Source: Bog-159 sp963843255
Lineage (GTDB): Bacteria; Acidobacteriota; Terriglobia; Bryobacterales; Bryobacteraceae
Direction of reading: 5' to 3'
NCBI GenBank assembly: GCA_963843255.1
Contig: CAWJJQ010000008.1
Location: forward strand, 310,001 to 374,000
DNA: 64,000 bases
Shown here: positions 52,196 to 61,010 of the stretch, piece by piece
Layout of the letters: every line of letters begins with the position of its first letter
Numbering within the stretch: position 1 is the first letter of the stretch
Position numbers and translations under genes: made by a program
Notes under the pieces: model-generated
Seen by the model: the letters and a program-made list of their open reading frames with translations, nothing else
The model's database searches: none
What the model was told of the DNA's origin: nothing

Positions 52196-53638
52196 ATGGA
52201 CGACCAACCCAAATTTCCAGATGCGGTAACGGATAGCGCGCCGGATGCCGATCCCGCGCAAAACCTCTCGCGCCGCGAGTTTGCTCCGCGCGCCGCCGCG
52301 GCCCTGACCGGCATCATGCTGCTGCCGCGCCACGTGCTCGGCGGCCCCGGTTACACCGCCCCGAGCGACAAATTGAACCTTGCCGGGGTGGGCGTGGGCG
52401 GGATGGGCGCGGACTATCTGAAGGATCTGGAGAGCGAGAACATCGCCGTCCTGTGCGACGTGGACAGCAACAAGGCCGGCAAGACCTTCAAACGCTATCC
52501 CGCGGCGAAGATTTACACCGATTTCCGCGAGATGCTCGACAAAGAAAAGGGCATTGACGCAGTAGTGATAGGAACGCCCGACCACACGCACGCCTCCGTG
52601 GCCCTGGCGACCATCCAGCTACACAAGCACGTCTATTGCGCCAAGCCCATGACGCGGACCATCCATGAAGCGCGCACGGTGGTAAAGGCCGCGCGGGAGG
52701 CGAAGGTGGCCACGCAGATGAGCGTGCAAAGCTGCGCCTCCGAAGAAGCCTGCGCGACCGCGGAGTGGATCCGGGCGGGCGCCGTCGGGGAAGTGCGGGA
52801 AGTGCATGTCTGGACCGATCGCCCGGTTTGGCCGCAGGGGCTCGCGCGGCCGAACGATTCGCCTACGGTCCCTCCCACGTTCGCCTGGGACCTCTGGCTC
52901 GGCCCGGCGCCCGTGAGGCAATATCATCCCGTCTACCATCCTTTCCGGTGGCGCGGCTGGTACGACTTCGGAACCGGCGCCCTGGGCGACATGGGCTGCC
53001 ACACGTTCCACGTCATCTTCCGGGCGCTACGTCTGGAACATCCCACGCGCGTGCAGGCCTGCTCCAACTTCACCATGCTGCCCGCCTACGCCGGCGACGC
53101 CGACCAGGACTGGATGATGTCGAAGAAGGCCAAGTTTCCGGAGACCTACCCGATGGCGTCGATTGTCACCTGGGATTTTCCGGCGCGCGAGAAACTGCCT
53201 CCCGTCCGTCTCCTCTGGCACGATGGCGGCATCCGTCCGCCACAGCCCGAGGGCTGGCCCCCGTCGAATCTCACGGCCAAGGCATACCCGGGCGACGGCA
53301 TTCTCTTCTACGGCAGCAAAGGCGTCTTGTTCAGCGGGTTCACCGGCGGGCCGGCTCTTGTGTCGGGCGCGAAAAAGCAAGGCTTCACACCGCCGCCCAA
53401 GACTCTGCCGCGCACCAAGGGCCATTATCAGGAGTTTGTGCAAGCGGCCAAGGGCGGCCCGCCGGCAAGCTGTAACTTCGACTTCGGCGGATTGTTGACC
53501 GAAGTCGCGCTGCTCGGTACCATCGCGCAACGCACCGGCAAAGTGCTGGAATGGGATGCGGCGAACGGGCGCTTTACCAATGATGAGGCTGCTAACCAGT
53601 TCGTCGAACAGCCTCGCCGCGAGGGCTGGTCGATTTAA
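52196..53638 (+). CDS. Gfo/Idh/MocA-family oxidoreductase, twin-arginine exported
   Basis: A 480-residue oxidoreductase. The ATG at 52196 is listed as the start; another ATG at 52169 adds nine residues. The twin-arginine signal is LSRREFAPRAAAALTGIMLLPRHVLGG (about 24-50). The cofactor fold runs LNLAGVGVGGMGADYLKDLESENIAVLCDVD, and VIGTPDHTHASVALATIQLHKHVYCAKPMTRTIHEA holds the KP motif with Ala-Lys-Pro (AKP), not the common EKP. GTGALGDMGCHTFHVIFRAL carries the conserved Asp and His. It diverges from the GH63/37-like gene across about 49 bases, so shared regulation is possible. The substrate is a sugar or related polyol, not known. Confidence 0.86.
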   Translation: MDDQPKFPDAVTDSAPDADPAQNLSRREFAPRAAAALTGIMLLPRHVLGGPGYTAPSDKLNLAGVGVGGMGADYLKDLESENIAVLCDVDSNKAGKTFKRYPAAKIYTDFREMLDKEKGIDAVVIGTPDHTHASVALATIQLHKHVYCAKPMTRTIHEARTVVKAAREAKVATQMSVQSCASEEACATAEWIRAGAVGEVREVHVWTDRPVWPQGLARPNDSPTVPPTFAWDLWLGPAPVRQYHPVYHPFRWRGWYDFGTGALGDMGCHTFHVIFRALRLEHPTRVQACSNFTMLPAYAGDADQDWMMSKKAKFPETYPMASIVTWDFPAREKLPPVRLLWHDGGIRPPQPEGWPPSNLTAKAYPGDGILFYGSKGVLFSGFTGGPALVSGAKKQGFTPPPKTLPRTKGHYQEFVQAAKGGPPASCNFDFGGLLTEVALLGTIAQRTGKVLEWDAANGRFTNDEAANQFVEQPRREGWSI

Positions 53639-53674
53639 GGGCGCCGGGCGCGAGTTGCTTTCACGAATCCTTTC

Positions 53675-55099
53675 TTACGCCAGAATCTGTTCGATCCGGC
53701 GGCCCCCTGTGTCCGTCAAACGGCGGTTACGACCCGCGTAATAATACGTGAGGCGCATATCGTCCAGCCCCATCGCATACAAGATCGTCGCGTGTATGTC
53801 GCGCACGCGGTAGACATCCTGCACGGCCTTCAGTCCGATTTCGTCGGTAGCGCCAACCATCGTGCCGCCCTTGATACCGCCGCCGGCGAACCAGACGCTC
53901 ATGGCCTTCGGATTGTGGTCCCGGCCCTTGGTCTTTTGTTCGGCAGGCGTGTCCGGAGTTCTGCCGAACTCGCCCATCCACACCAGCAGCGTGGAACTGA
54001 GCAGCCCGCGCATCTTCAGATCCTGCAGCAGTGCCGCCACCGGCTTATCGGTCTCTTGCGCGTTCTTCAAATGGTTCTTATGGATGTCGATGTGCGCATC
54101 CCACGACTGGCTAGGGGTGTAAAGCTGCACGTACCGGACGCCGTGCTCCACCAGCTTGCGCGCCATCAGGCATCGCTTGCCGAACGATTCGGTAACAGGA
54201 TCGTTCAGCCCGTACATCTCCCGCACGGAGGCTGGTTCGCGATCGATATCCAACACCGCCGGAACTTCCGTCTGCATACGGTAGGCCAGCTCGTAGGAAT
54301 CGATGCGGGCCTGCAGATCGGGATTCGTAAAATGATCGCGCTGGAACACCTGATTCAGGTTGCGCAGCAGGTCCTGCTCGCTGCGCTGGGCTTCCGCGCT
54401 CAAGCCTTCCGGAGGGCGCAGGTTCCGGATCGCTTCCCCTTTCCAGCGCAGTACTGTGCCTTGGTAACTGGCGGGTAAGAATCCGCTGCCCCACTGCTGC
54501 GCACCGCTGAACGGGATGGATCGGAAATCCGGCAAGGCCACAAATGCGGGCAGGTTTTGGTTTTCGCTGCCCAGGCCATAAGTGAGCCACGCGCCCACCG
54601 AAGGGCTTCCCGGCGTGACAAATCCGGTGTCGATCTGAAATACGGCCGCGGGATGATTGCCGTTATCCGCCTGTATGGAACGCACCAGCGCCATGTCATC
54701 CACGCAGCCCGCGAGATTCGGGAACAGCTCGGAGACATCCATGCCGCACTGGCCGTATTTCTTGAAGCTGAACGGGCTGGCGGTGATCACGCGCGGCTTG
54801 GCGAACAGCGCCGGCTGGTCGGTGGTCTTTTCTTTGCTCCAGTCAATGGATGTGCCGTCGAACTTGTGCAGCGCGGGCTTGGGATCGAACGTATCAACCT
54901 GGCTCACGCCGCCCAGCATCGTGAGAAAGATGCAGCTCTTGGCTTTGGCCGGATGATGCGGCGGCTTGGGCGCCAGGGGATTCTCGTCCACGCGCGCGGC
55001 GGCCTGCAGGTCGCGCCCTAACAACTCGAGAAGGGCCGCCCCACCCACGCCGGTCAAATTCTGATATAGGAAATTTCTACGAGACTCATTGAAATCCAT
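53675..55099 (-). CDS. DUF1501 family exported protein
   Basis: A 474-residue exported protein of the DUF1501 family, usual in Acidobacteria and Planctomycetes and related by fold to the alkaline phosphatase/sulfatase group. The N-terminus MDFNESRRNFLYQNLTGVGGAALLELLG is a twin-arginine signal. KSCIFLTMLGGVSQVDTFDPKPALHKFDGT opens the domain. Metal-binding-like segments occur in GNHPAAVFQIDTGF and in RTPDTPAEQKTKGRDHNPKAMSVWFAGGGIKGG near the C-terminus. Enzyme activity is not proven in the family. The gene begins six bases after the stop of the DUF1549/DUF1553 cytochrome gene, and these two always travel together. Confidence 0.85.
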   Translation of the reverse strand: MDFNESRRNFLYQNLTGVGGAALLELLGRDLQAAARVDENPLAPKPPHHPAKAKSCIFLTMLGGVSQVDTFDPKPALHKFDGTSIDWSKEKTTDQPALFAKPRVITASPFSFKKYGQCGMDVSELFPNLAGCVDDMALVRSIQADNGNHPAAVFQIDTGFVTPGSPSVGAWLTYGLGSENQNLPAFVALPDFRSIPFSGAQQWGSGFLPASYQGTVLRWKGEAIRNLRPPEGLSAEAQRSEQDLLRNLNQVFQRDHFTNPDLQARIDSYELAYRMQTEVPAVLDIDREPASVREMYGLNDPVTESFGKRCLMARKLVEHGVRYVQLYTPSQSWDAHIDIHKNHLKNAQETDKPVAALLQDLKMRGLLSSTLLVWMGEFGRTPDTPAEQKTKGRDHNPKAMSVWFAGGGIKGGTMVGATDEIGLKAVQDVYRVRDIHATILYAMGLDDMRLTYYYAGRNRRLTDTGGRRIEQILA

Positions 55100-55105
55100 A
55101 GGATG

Positions 55106-57550
55106 TTACTCCACAAACAGAAATTCGTTTGTATTAAATAGGGCTACGCCCAGGTGCTCCACCGCCTCCGCGGGCGAGAACTTGGAGAACAGCGCCAGGG
55201 CCTGTGTCTGTTCGTCTTTTGACGGGGGCCGGGACAGCACCAGCCGGAAAGCCCGGTCGATCGCGGCTGCCGGAGCGGGGCCGGCCTCCCGGAGAACGCG
55301 TGCGGCGAAATAGTGGGCCTCGCGATTCGTCAGATCGCCATTCATCAGTGTCAGCGCCTGCGGCGCGACGGTGGTCCGGTTGCGCTGCGGACAGGTGGCC
55401 GCGATGTTCGCCGCGTCAAAAACTTCCAGCATAGGGTTCACCACCGACCGCCGCTGGAACGTGTAGATCGTGCGGCGGCGTTGCTGGGCTTCATCGGATG
55501 GAAACCACTTGAAGAATTCGAAGCCATCGGCCACATCCGCCGGCGCGTCCAGGAGCGCACCCGGCCCGCCGTGCGCTGGATTCAACCGGCCGCTGATATC
55601 GAGCAGGCTGTCGCGCAACACTTCGGCTTCCAGGCGGCCCCAGTTCATGCGCCACAGCAATTCGTTCCCGGGATCCACATCCGAGTACGGCTTCCATTCC
55701 GGGTGCGAAGTGGACTGCTGGTAAGTGGCGGATGTCAGCATCAGACGGTGCATGGCCTTGATGCTCCATTTCCGTTCCACAAACTGGGTAGCGAGCCAAT
55801 CGAGAAGTTCCGGGTGCGTAGGCCGCGAGCCGTTTTTGCCAAAATCGCTCGGTGTGCGGACCAGCCCTTCGCCAAAGTGATACTGCCAGATCCGGTTCAC
55901 CATCACCCGCGCCGTAAGCGGATTTTCGGGACTGGCGATCCACTCCGCCAGGGCGATGCGTCGTCCGGTGCTGTCCCCGCGGAAGGGAACTTTCGCCGGC
56001 GTGGCTGCGCCTGCCACACACTCCGGAAAGCCGGCATCCACTTTCTCCGCCTTCGCGCTCAAGTCGCCCGCGCGCAAAATGTAGGTGGCTGGCACTTCCG
56101 GCACCAGTGGCGGCACCAGATCTTTCACGGAGTAAGCGACCGGACGATAGCGCTGCTCCAACTCCTCCAGCCGGTGCAACTCATCTGTAGCCGCCAGGTA
56201 ATCCTTCCAGACCGTCTCTTTGAAGATGGGATCGTTGCGCTCCTGAAAGAATGCATTCGCAACGTTCAACTCCTGCATGAACTCGGCCACCGCGGGCGCG
56301 TCCGGTTGCAGATGCTTGGACTCGATGAAGCGCGCTTTCAGAGCTTCCTTACGCCGGTCCACCTGCTGCCGAGCCTGTTCCACCTGATCTTCGAAGGAAC
56401 GCGACTGGCGCTTCATGCCGGCTGGATCCTCGTCGTCGAGGAAGGGCGCCGGACGTTCTTCCGTGGCCATGGCGGCGAAGAAAGATTGGAAACGGTAGAA
56501 ATCGCGCTGCGGAATCGGATCGTATTTGTGGTTGTGACATTGTGCGCAACCTACCGTGAGACCCAGAAAGACCGAGGCTGTGGAAGCGGTAATCTCGTTT
56601 AGGAAATCCTGGCGCAGCTGCTGCTGCGAGGTAGCGTCGGCCTCCCAGGGGGCCATCCGCAGAAATCCCAGCGCCACCAGCCTTTCGGAACGGTCTTTTT
56701 CCGTGACCCGCTTATCCTCCACCTCGTCGCCCGCCAGTTGCTCCTGGATGAAGAGGTCGTAAGGCTTGTCCTTATTGAAGGCGCGGATCACATAATCGCG
56801 ATAGCGCCAGGCCGTGGGGCGCTCGGTGTCAACGGCAAACCCGTCGGACTCGGCATAGCGCGCCAGATCCAGCCAGTGCCGCGCCCAGTGCTCGCCATAG
56901 CGGGGATCCGCGAGCAGCCGGTCAATCACCTTATCCCAGGCATGCGGGTCTTGATCCGCCAGGAATGCGGCCACTTCTTCGGGGCTCGGCGGAAGCCCGA
57001 TCAGATCGTAGTAAGCGCGGCGAATCAAAACGCGGCGATCGGCAGCCGGCGCCGGACGCATCTTCTTGGACTCCAGTTTTCCCAGAACAAAAGCATCGAT
57101 CGGGTTTTTCACCCAGCCGGCATTCTCCACGCTCGGGATCGCCGGAGCTTTCGGCGGTTTCAGCAGCCATTCCAGATACTCGTCCCGGGCCTGCCGGCGC
57201 GCAACCACCGGTGCCATCGCGTCTATGGCTGCCGCCAGTTCCGCCAGTCGCGCCGCCGGAAGCGTGCCGCCCAGCGGCATCTGCGGGCTTTTCTCGCCTT
57301 TTACGTATTGAATCAGCAGACTGGTTTGAGACGATCCCGGCACGATCGCCTGCCCGTGCTTCCCTCCTTGCAGCAGTAAGTCGTAGGATGTCACTGCCAA
57401 GTCACTCTGGGGCTTGGAGCCGCTATGGCACTTTGCGCAATTCTCAGCCACGACCGGCAGGATCTTAGTTTGGAAGATAGCCTGATTGTCTTCGGCCTCG
57501 ACCAGCACACCGAAGCAAATATACAACAGGAATGCAGACCACTTGCCCAT
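55106..57550 (-). CDS. DUF1549/DUF1553 exported cytochrome c-like protein
   Basis: An 814-residue exported protein (signal peptide about 1-20). A cytochrome c-like domain carries CAKCHSG near residue 38 and ends with PQMPLGG. The DUF1549 domain follows (NPIDAFVLGKLESKKMRPAPAADRRVLIRRAYYDLIGLPPSPEEVAAFLAD, about 150-200), and the GCAQCHNHKYDPIPQRDFYRFQSFFAA segment (about 335) carries a second CxxCH heme site. DUF1553 makes up the C-terminal half, with LAEWIASPENPLTARVMVNRIWQYHFGEGLV. Such proteins are abundant in Planctomycetes and Acidobacteria and are proposed to act in breakdown of complex polymers, with DUF1501 as partner. The role is otherwise unproven. Confidence 0.85.
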   Translation of the reverse strand: MGKWSAFLLYICFGVLVEAEDNQAIFQTKILPVVAENCAKCHSGSKPQSDLAVTSYDLLLQGGKHGQAIVPGSSQTSLLIQYVKGEKSPQMPLGGTLPAARLAELAAAIDAMAPVVARRQARDEYLEWLLKPPKAPAIPSVENAGWVKNPIDAFVLGKLESKKMRPAPAADRRVLIRRAYYDLIGLPPSPEEVAAFLADQDPHAWDKVIDRLLADPRYGEHWARHWLDLARYAESDGFAVDTERPTAWRYRDYVIRAFNKDKPYDLFIQEQLAGDEVEDKRVTEKDRSERLVALGFLRMAPWEADATSQQQLRQDFLNEITASTASVFLGLTVGCAQCHNHKYDPIPQRDFYRFQSFFAAMATEERPAPFLDDEDPAGMKRQSRSFEDQVEQARQQVDRRKEALKARFIESKHLQPDAPAVAEFMQELNVANAFFQERNDPIFKETVWKDYLAATDELHRLEELEQRYRPVAYSVKDLVPPLVPEVPATYILRAGDLSAKAEKVDAGFPECVAGAATPAKVPFRGDSTGRRIALAEWIASPENPLTARVMVNRIWQYHFGEGLVRTPSDFGKNGSRPTHPELLDWLATQFVERKWSIKAMHRLMLTSATYQQSTSHPEWKPYSDVDPGNELLWRMNWGRLEAEVLRDSLLDISGRLNPAHGGPGALLDAPADVADGFEFFKWFPSDEAQQRRRTIYTFQRRSVVNPMLEVFDAANIAATCPQRNRTTVAPQALTLMNGDLTNREAHYFAARVLREAGPAPAAAIDRAFRLVLSRPPSKDEQTQALALFSKFSPAEAVEHLGVALFNTNEFLFVE

Positions 57551-57634
57551 GCCCGCTCCCCTCTGAGCTGGAAGACGCGGCGGAAGCCCGTATCTTCACA
57601 GCAATTATACTGCACGCAGACATCCGGCAAGCTC

Positions 57635-59950
57635 TTATTTCTTGCTCAGCCCTGCCTGGACCCGTCTCAGGTTATCTCCTGCAGCCTTCAGGCCAGGGTT
57701 TATCCGCAGCGCTTCCTCAAAGTGTGTCACAGCTTTTCCCAGCTCCCCTTGTCTGGCCAGGACGATGCCAAGGTCGTTGTGGACTTCCGCACTTTCCGGT
57801 CTGATGCGCAGAGACTCCTGGAGTTCAGTGACTGCTCCAGACAGATTACCCTGCTGAGCCAGCAGCCTGCCCAGGTTGTCGTGCGTCTCCGGATCGCGCG
57901 GATCGAGGCGGAGCGCCTCCTGGAACTCGGCTGCCGCTTCGGCCAATTTGCCCTGCCGGGCGAGAATCGTCCCGAGATCGTTGTGGCCATCGGCGTCCCC
58001 GGGTTTGAGACGAGTGGCCTGCTCCAGTTCACTCTGCGCCTGGCTGATGTCGCCCCGCTCTGCTAGAGCCAGGCCCAAGCTGTGGTGCGCGTCCGGGTCC
58101 TGCGGATGGGCGCGCAGGAATTCGCCGAAGCTGGCGATGGCCGGCTCGATCTTCCCTTGCGCCAGAAGTGCGCGGCCCAGGTTGTACTGCGCGTCCGCAT
58201 AGCCAGGTTGCAGCCGCAACGCTTCACGATATTCCCGGATGGCATCGTCCGTTTTGCCTTGTAGCTGAAATGTCAGTCCCAGGCTGTGATGCGCGTCGGC
58301 ATTCTCCGTGTGCGCGCTCAAGACCGCCCCGAAGTGCGCCGCAGCTTCGTCCAGTTTTCCCTGGGCCAACAGCGCGCGGCCCAGGTTGTATTCGGCGTCC
58401 GTATAGCCGGGCGTCACTCGCAAGACCTCGCGGTATTCCTGAATCGCCTCTTCTGTTTTGCCCTGAAGCTGCAGCACGCTGCCCAAACTGTTGCGGGCAG
58501 CCGGATCGTCCTTGCGCAGGCCCAGGACCCCGCCGTACTCTGCTGCGGATTCGTCCAGCCTGCCGAGTATCTGTAGAGCCGATCCTAAGTTATAACGGGC
58601 CACATAGTCCCCTGGATCTCTGCCCGCGCGGTGACGCATGAAGGCTTCCTGCAGGATCAGCCTGGGATCGACTTTCAGACCGGAGGAATTCGCCGGCAGC
58701 ACCTGCAGCCACAGGTGACTCATTTCGTCCGTGGCTTGATTCCCGGCGGTAACGTGCCGCGCCGGGTGACTCGGGTTACGTAGGTTCGTGTCAGAGTTAT
58801 CGTACGTCCACTGCATGTGGATCGTGCTGCCCTTGGGCAGGAAGAGCGGCGCGGCATATCGGAATACGCCTTGCCAATCGAGGTTCCAGTCCCTAATCCA
58901 GATCAACCACTTTTTCTTTCCGTCCGGAAGGATCGCGTAGCCCTGCACGTCTTTTCCCAAATAATGGGCATGCGGATAGACGGCGAGCACTTCCACATCC
59001 AGCGGCAAAGTGAAATCGTCTTTCACCACGAAGTTCCTGGCGCCGGCCGGAATATCGATTCCGGTGTCGTTCTGCAGTTGCAGCAACATCGGAAACCGGG
59101 TTGGCGGCTTTGGGGCGAAGTAGAGTCCCAGTTGCAGCCGGATCGGTTCGGGTTTGCCGTCCGGCCGCATATGCAGATTTAGAACGAGGTCGGTTCCCGG
59201 ATCGACGCGCCACGACATCCCATCGCTCCCTGGCACGGGTACCGAGCCGGGTTTCCAGGAAAGGAAGTAACCGTCGGGGTCGAAGCTGCGGGATTCGATC
59301 GCCAGATCCATGCCCGCAAAGCCCGCGCCCGGTTCAGCCTCGCGGTTGCGCGACACGCCGTCCCGATCCACCAGCATATTCGCGTGATGGAACACCCGCG
59401 GATTGGCCGGGCGTAACTCGATGGCCTTTACGTATCTCGCAGTTTCGACCGGCACCGGTATCACGAAGTTATGGAATACGTCACGGCCCACTTCGCCGCT
59501 CGCCGGAAGCATATAGGGCCGCGGCAGTTCCAAGACCAGATCCGGCTTCCCCAATTCCCAGGTTTTCGTGAAGTGGGGCGCCTGCGGCAAGCCGCCGGGT
59601 TTCCCCTCCATCGCACCCTGCGCCGCCCATTCCTGTATGACGCGGATCTCCCGGTCCGTCAGGCGTTGTTCATCCGCAAAGCGGCCGTAACCGGGCTCGG
59701 GTAGCCACGGCGGCATGAACCGGCTCTTCGTAACCGAGGCGATTTGCCCGGCGCGCTTATGTACATCGTCATATGTGAGGAGGCTGAAAGGCCCCGGGCC
59801 GCCTGGGTGGTGACAGGCAGCGCAATGTTGGAAAAGAATCGGGGCGACATCCTTGAATGTAACCGCCAGTCTCGCCGCCGGGTTCGGGGAAGCGGCGGCT
59901 AGAATGGCAGCCAGAAAGGCGGCACTAGCCGCTGCGAAACTCCACGACAT
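57635..59950 (-). CDS. Exported cytochrome/monooxygenase-like protein with nine TPRs
   Basis: A 771-residue exported protein. The ATG at 59950 opens a signal peptide (MSWSFAAASAAFLAAILAAASP). A cytochrome c-like domain (about 25-115) carries CAACHHPGGPGPFSLLTYDD. Residues 130-430 resemble copper type II ascorbate-dependent monooxygenases, with His-rich segments HHANMLVDRD and YPHAHYLGK, and HMQWTYDNSD. Nine TPRs of 34 residues follow (about 455-760). Repeats 2-5 alternate two types (LQLQGKTEEAIQEYREVL and YNLGRALLAQGKLDEAAAHF), so a 68-residue unit has been duplicated. It is first in the unit with the two DUF genes (84-base gap) and may assemble them. Confidence 0.8.
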   Translation of the reverse strand: MSWSFAAASAAFLAAILAAASPNPAARLAVTFKDVAPILFQHCAACHHPGGPGPFSLLTYDDVHKRAGQIASVTKSRFMPPWLPEPGYGRFADEQRLTDREIRVIQEWAAQGAMEGKPGGLPQAPHFTKTWELGKPDLVLELPRPYMLPASGEVGRDVFHNFVIPVPVETARYVKAIELRPANPRVFHHANMLVDRDGVSRNREAEPGAGFAGMDLAIESRSFDPDGYFLSWKPGSVPVPGSDGMSWRVDPGTDLVLNLHMRPDGKPEPIRLQLGLYFAPKPPTRFPMLLQLQNDTGIDIPAGARNFVVKDDFTLPLDVEVLAVYPHAHYLGKDVQGYAILPDGKKKWLIWIRDWNLDWQGVFRYAAPLFLPKGSTIHMQWTYDNSDTNLRNPSHPARHVTAGNQATDEMSHLWLQVLPANSSGLKVDPRLILQEAFMRHRAGRDPGDYVARYNLGSALQILGRLDESAAEYGGVLGLRKDDPAARNSLGSVLQLQGKTEEAIQEYREVLRVTPGYTDAEYNLGRALLAQGKLDEAAAHFGAVLSAHTENADAHHSLGLTFQLQGKTDDAIREYREALRLQPGYADAQYNLGRALLAQGKIEPAIASFGEFLRAHPQDPDAHHSLGLALAERGDISQAQSELEQATRLKPGDADGHNDLGTILARQGKLAEAAAEFQEALRLDPRDPETHDNLGRLLAQQGNLSGAVTELQESLRIRPESAEVHNDLGIVLARQGELGKAVTHFEEALRINPGLKAAGDNLRRVQAGLSKK

Positions 59951-60125
59951 TTGCGGTGACCGTTTCCGACCGGATTCAGTCAGCCATTCTATCTGACTCT
60001 CGATGAGGTAAACGAACTGGCCGCATAGATTGCCGACAAATCTTCTAAACCCGCGCGGCGCGGTTGGCAAACTGAAAAGGAGTGAATTGAAACTCCGACC
60101 GTGCATGTGTGCACGACGGAGGAGG

Positions 60126-60214
60126 TGGTGCTGGAGGAGGGGGTCGAACCCTCATGACCAGTGAAGGTCGCGGGATTTTGAGTCCCGTGCGTCTGCCAGT
60201 TCCGCCACTCCAGC
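60126..60214 (-). tRNA. tRNA-Leu (anticodon CAA)
   Basis: The minus strand starts GCTGGAGTGGCGGAACTGGC and ends with the pairing CTCCAGC, then A and the encoded CCA (89 bases with CCA). The anticodon loop CTCAAAA gives CAA (60178-60180), reading UUG. The variable arm is long (class II), as in tRNA-Leu, and the T arm GGGTTCGACCC is normal. A decayed integrase fragment and a near-copy of its anticodon arm lie beyond the 5' end. Confidence 0.95.
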
Positions 60215-60262
60215 AACGTTTTGACTCCTTTGAGTTTACTCCAAAATTGCATTAGACGCACC

Positions 60263-60284
60263 GTAGTGGTTTCTGTAGTGGTTT
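60263..60284. repeat. Tandem GTAGTGGTTT repeats, integrase arm-site candidates
   Basis: GTAGTGGTTT occurs at 60263-60272 and 60275-60284, spaced 12 bases apart. They lie between the tRNA-Leu gene and the integrase 3' remnant. Integrases of the tyrosine family bind short direct repeats ('arm sites') beside the crossover core. The placement fits, but function is inferred. Confidence 0.4.
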
Positions 60285-60308
60285 TTGGCCTCATTTCCGC
60301 CCGTTTTC

Positions 60309-60328
60309 CGGGATTTTAATCCCGTGCG
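60309..60328. other. Near-copy of the tRNA-Leu anticodon arm (attachment-site candidate)
   Basis: CGGGATTTTAATCCCGTGCG here matches 60171-60191 in the tRNA (CGGGATTTT, then GAG against AA, then TCCCGTGCG): 18 identical bases in direct orientation, 138 bases apart. The integrase 3' remnant stops inside it. Many tyrosine integrases recombine at tRNA anticodon arms, so this pair may be the att core left by an integrated element. The copy is also a small palindrome, so a plain hairpin is an alternative. Confidence 0.5.
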
Positions 60329-60489
60329 CGTCGCCATGGCGAGCCTCTCTTGACTCGCTTCAGCGGTGCTGCCCGTTCCTGCTTCCGCCGCCGGGCGTAC
60401 CCTTCCCGTCGTTTGCCGGCGCTCTCCAGATTGGCCACGTCCACTATGTTGTAGCGGTCGAAAACGGACCGGGTGCGATGGTCGCTGAT
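60316..60489 (-). pseudogene. Tyrosine integrase C-terminal remnant
   Basis: About 57 codons read ISDHRTRSVFDRYNIVDVANLESAGK and onward to a basic tail and a TAA at 60316. ISxHxTRSVFDRYNIV is the C-terminal signature of phage/ICE tyrosine recombinases, with the last catalytic His and the Tyr nucleophile (Tyr in FDRY) kept. Everything upstream of it is missing. It is fused in frame at codon 88 of an open frame with an unrelated glycine-rich repeat sequence (60490-60750). The rest of the integrase gene was lost in a deletion or rearrangement, so it is not functional. Confidence 0.75.
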
Positions 60490-61010
60490 CACACCGTAGA
60501 CCTGGCCCGTCGTGGTTTTCGCGCCTTCGCGATCCGAGACACCGGCTGCTCCGAGACTTGTGCTGTTGGTACTACCGCTGTCGCCGGCCACCTGTCCCGT
60601 AGCAGCGCCTTCAAAGCCGTAAACGCCAACTGCATAATTACCTGTGCTATTCGTGGCGCCGCTGACGCCGTACACTTGCCCCGTAGTAGCGCCTTCGGAG
60701 CCGTAAACGCCGGCGGCGAGCAGTCCAATGCTGGATGTAAATCCATCCACGCCATAAACCTACCCGGTACCTGCAGCCTCGCTACCATTCACTGCAGCAG
60801 CGATTGGCCGGGTTGAGTCGTTGTTCACCGCACGAGTCCCAGAGTTCAGTGTGACGTTGGCGTGATTTTACAGGAAGATTGCCAGTCAGGGTGTTGGCGG
60901 TGTCTGTCCGAAGGACCGTTTGATCTACCGCCAATGGAGAATTGATGGCGTTCCGCCTCCGGTCAATCCGGAGCCGGGTGGTGTGTCAATCTCGCTGATT
61001 GGTCCTGCCG
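60490..61010 (-). pseudogene. Decayed 28-residue repeat protein (tail-fibre/collagen-like)
   Basis: On the minus strand the frame from about 60860 to 60490 encodes 28-residue units such as AAGVYGSEGATTGQVYGVSG followed by ATNSTGNY, and AVGVYGFEGAATGQVAGDSG followed by STNSTSLG. It is broken by a TAG at 60760-60762 where other units have CAG (Gln). Further upstream a shifted frame gives LAVDQTVLRTDTANTLTGNL, and before that PPGSGLTGGGT, both typical of long acidobacterial fibre-like proteins. So frameshift and nonsense changes have destroyed a larger gene. The open frame 60316-60750 joins its tail to the integrase end. The upstream limit is approximate. Confidence 0.6.

Noticed and set aside
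59989..60294. Minus-strand frame over the tRNA-Leu gene
   Set aside because: It only translates the tRNA and its flanks.
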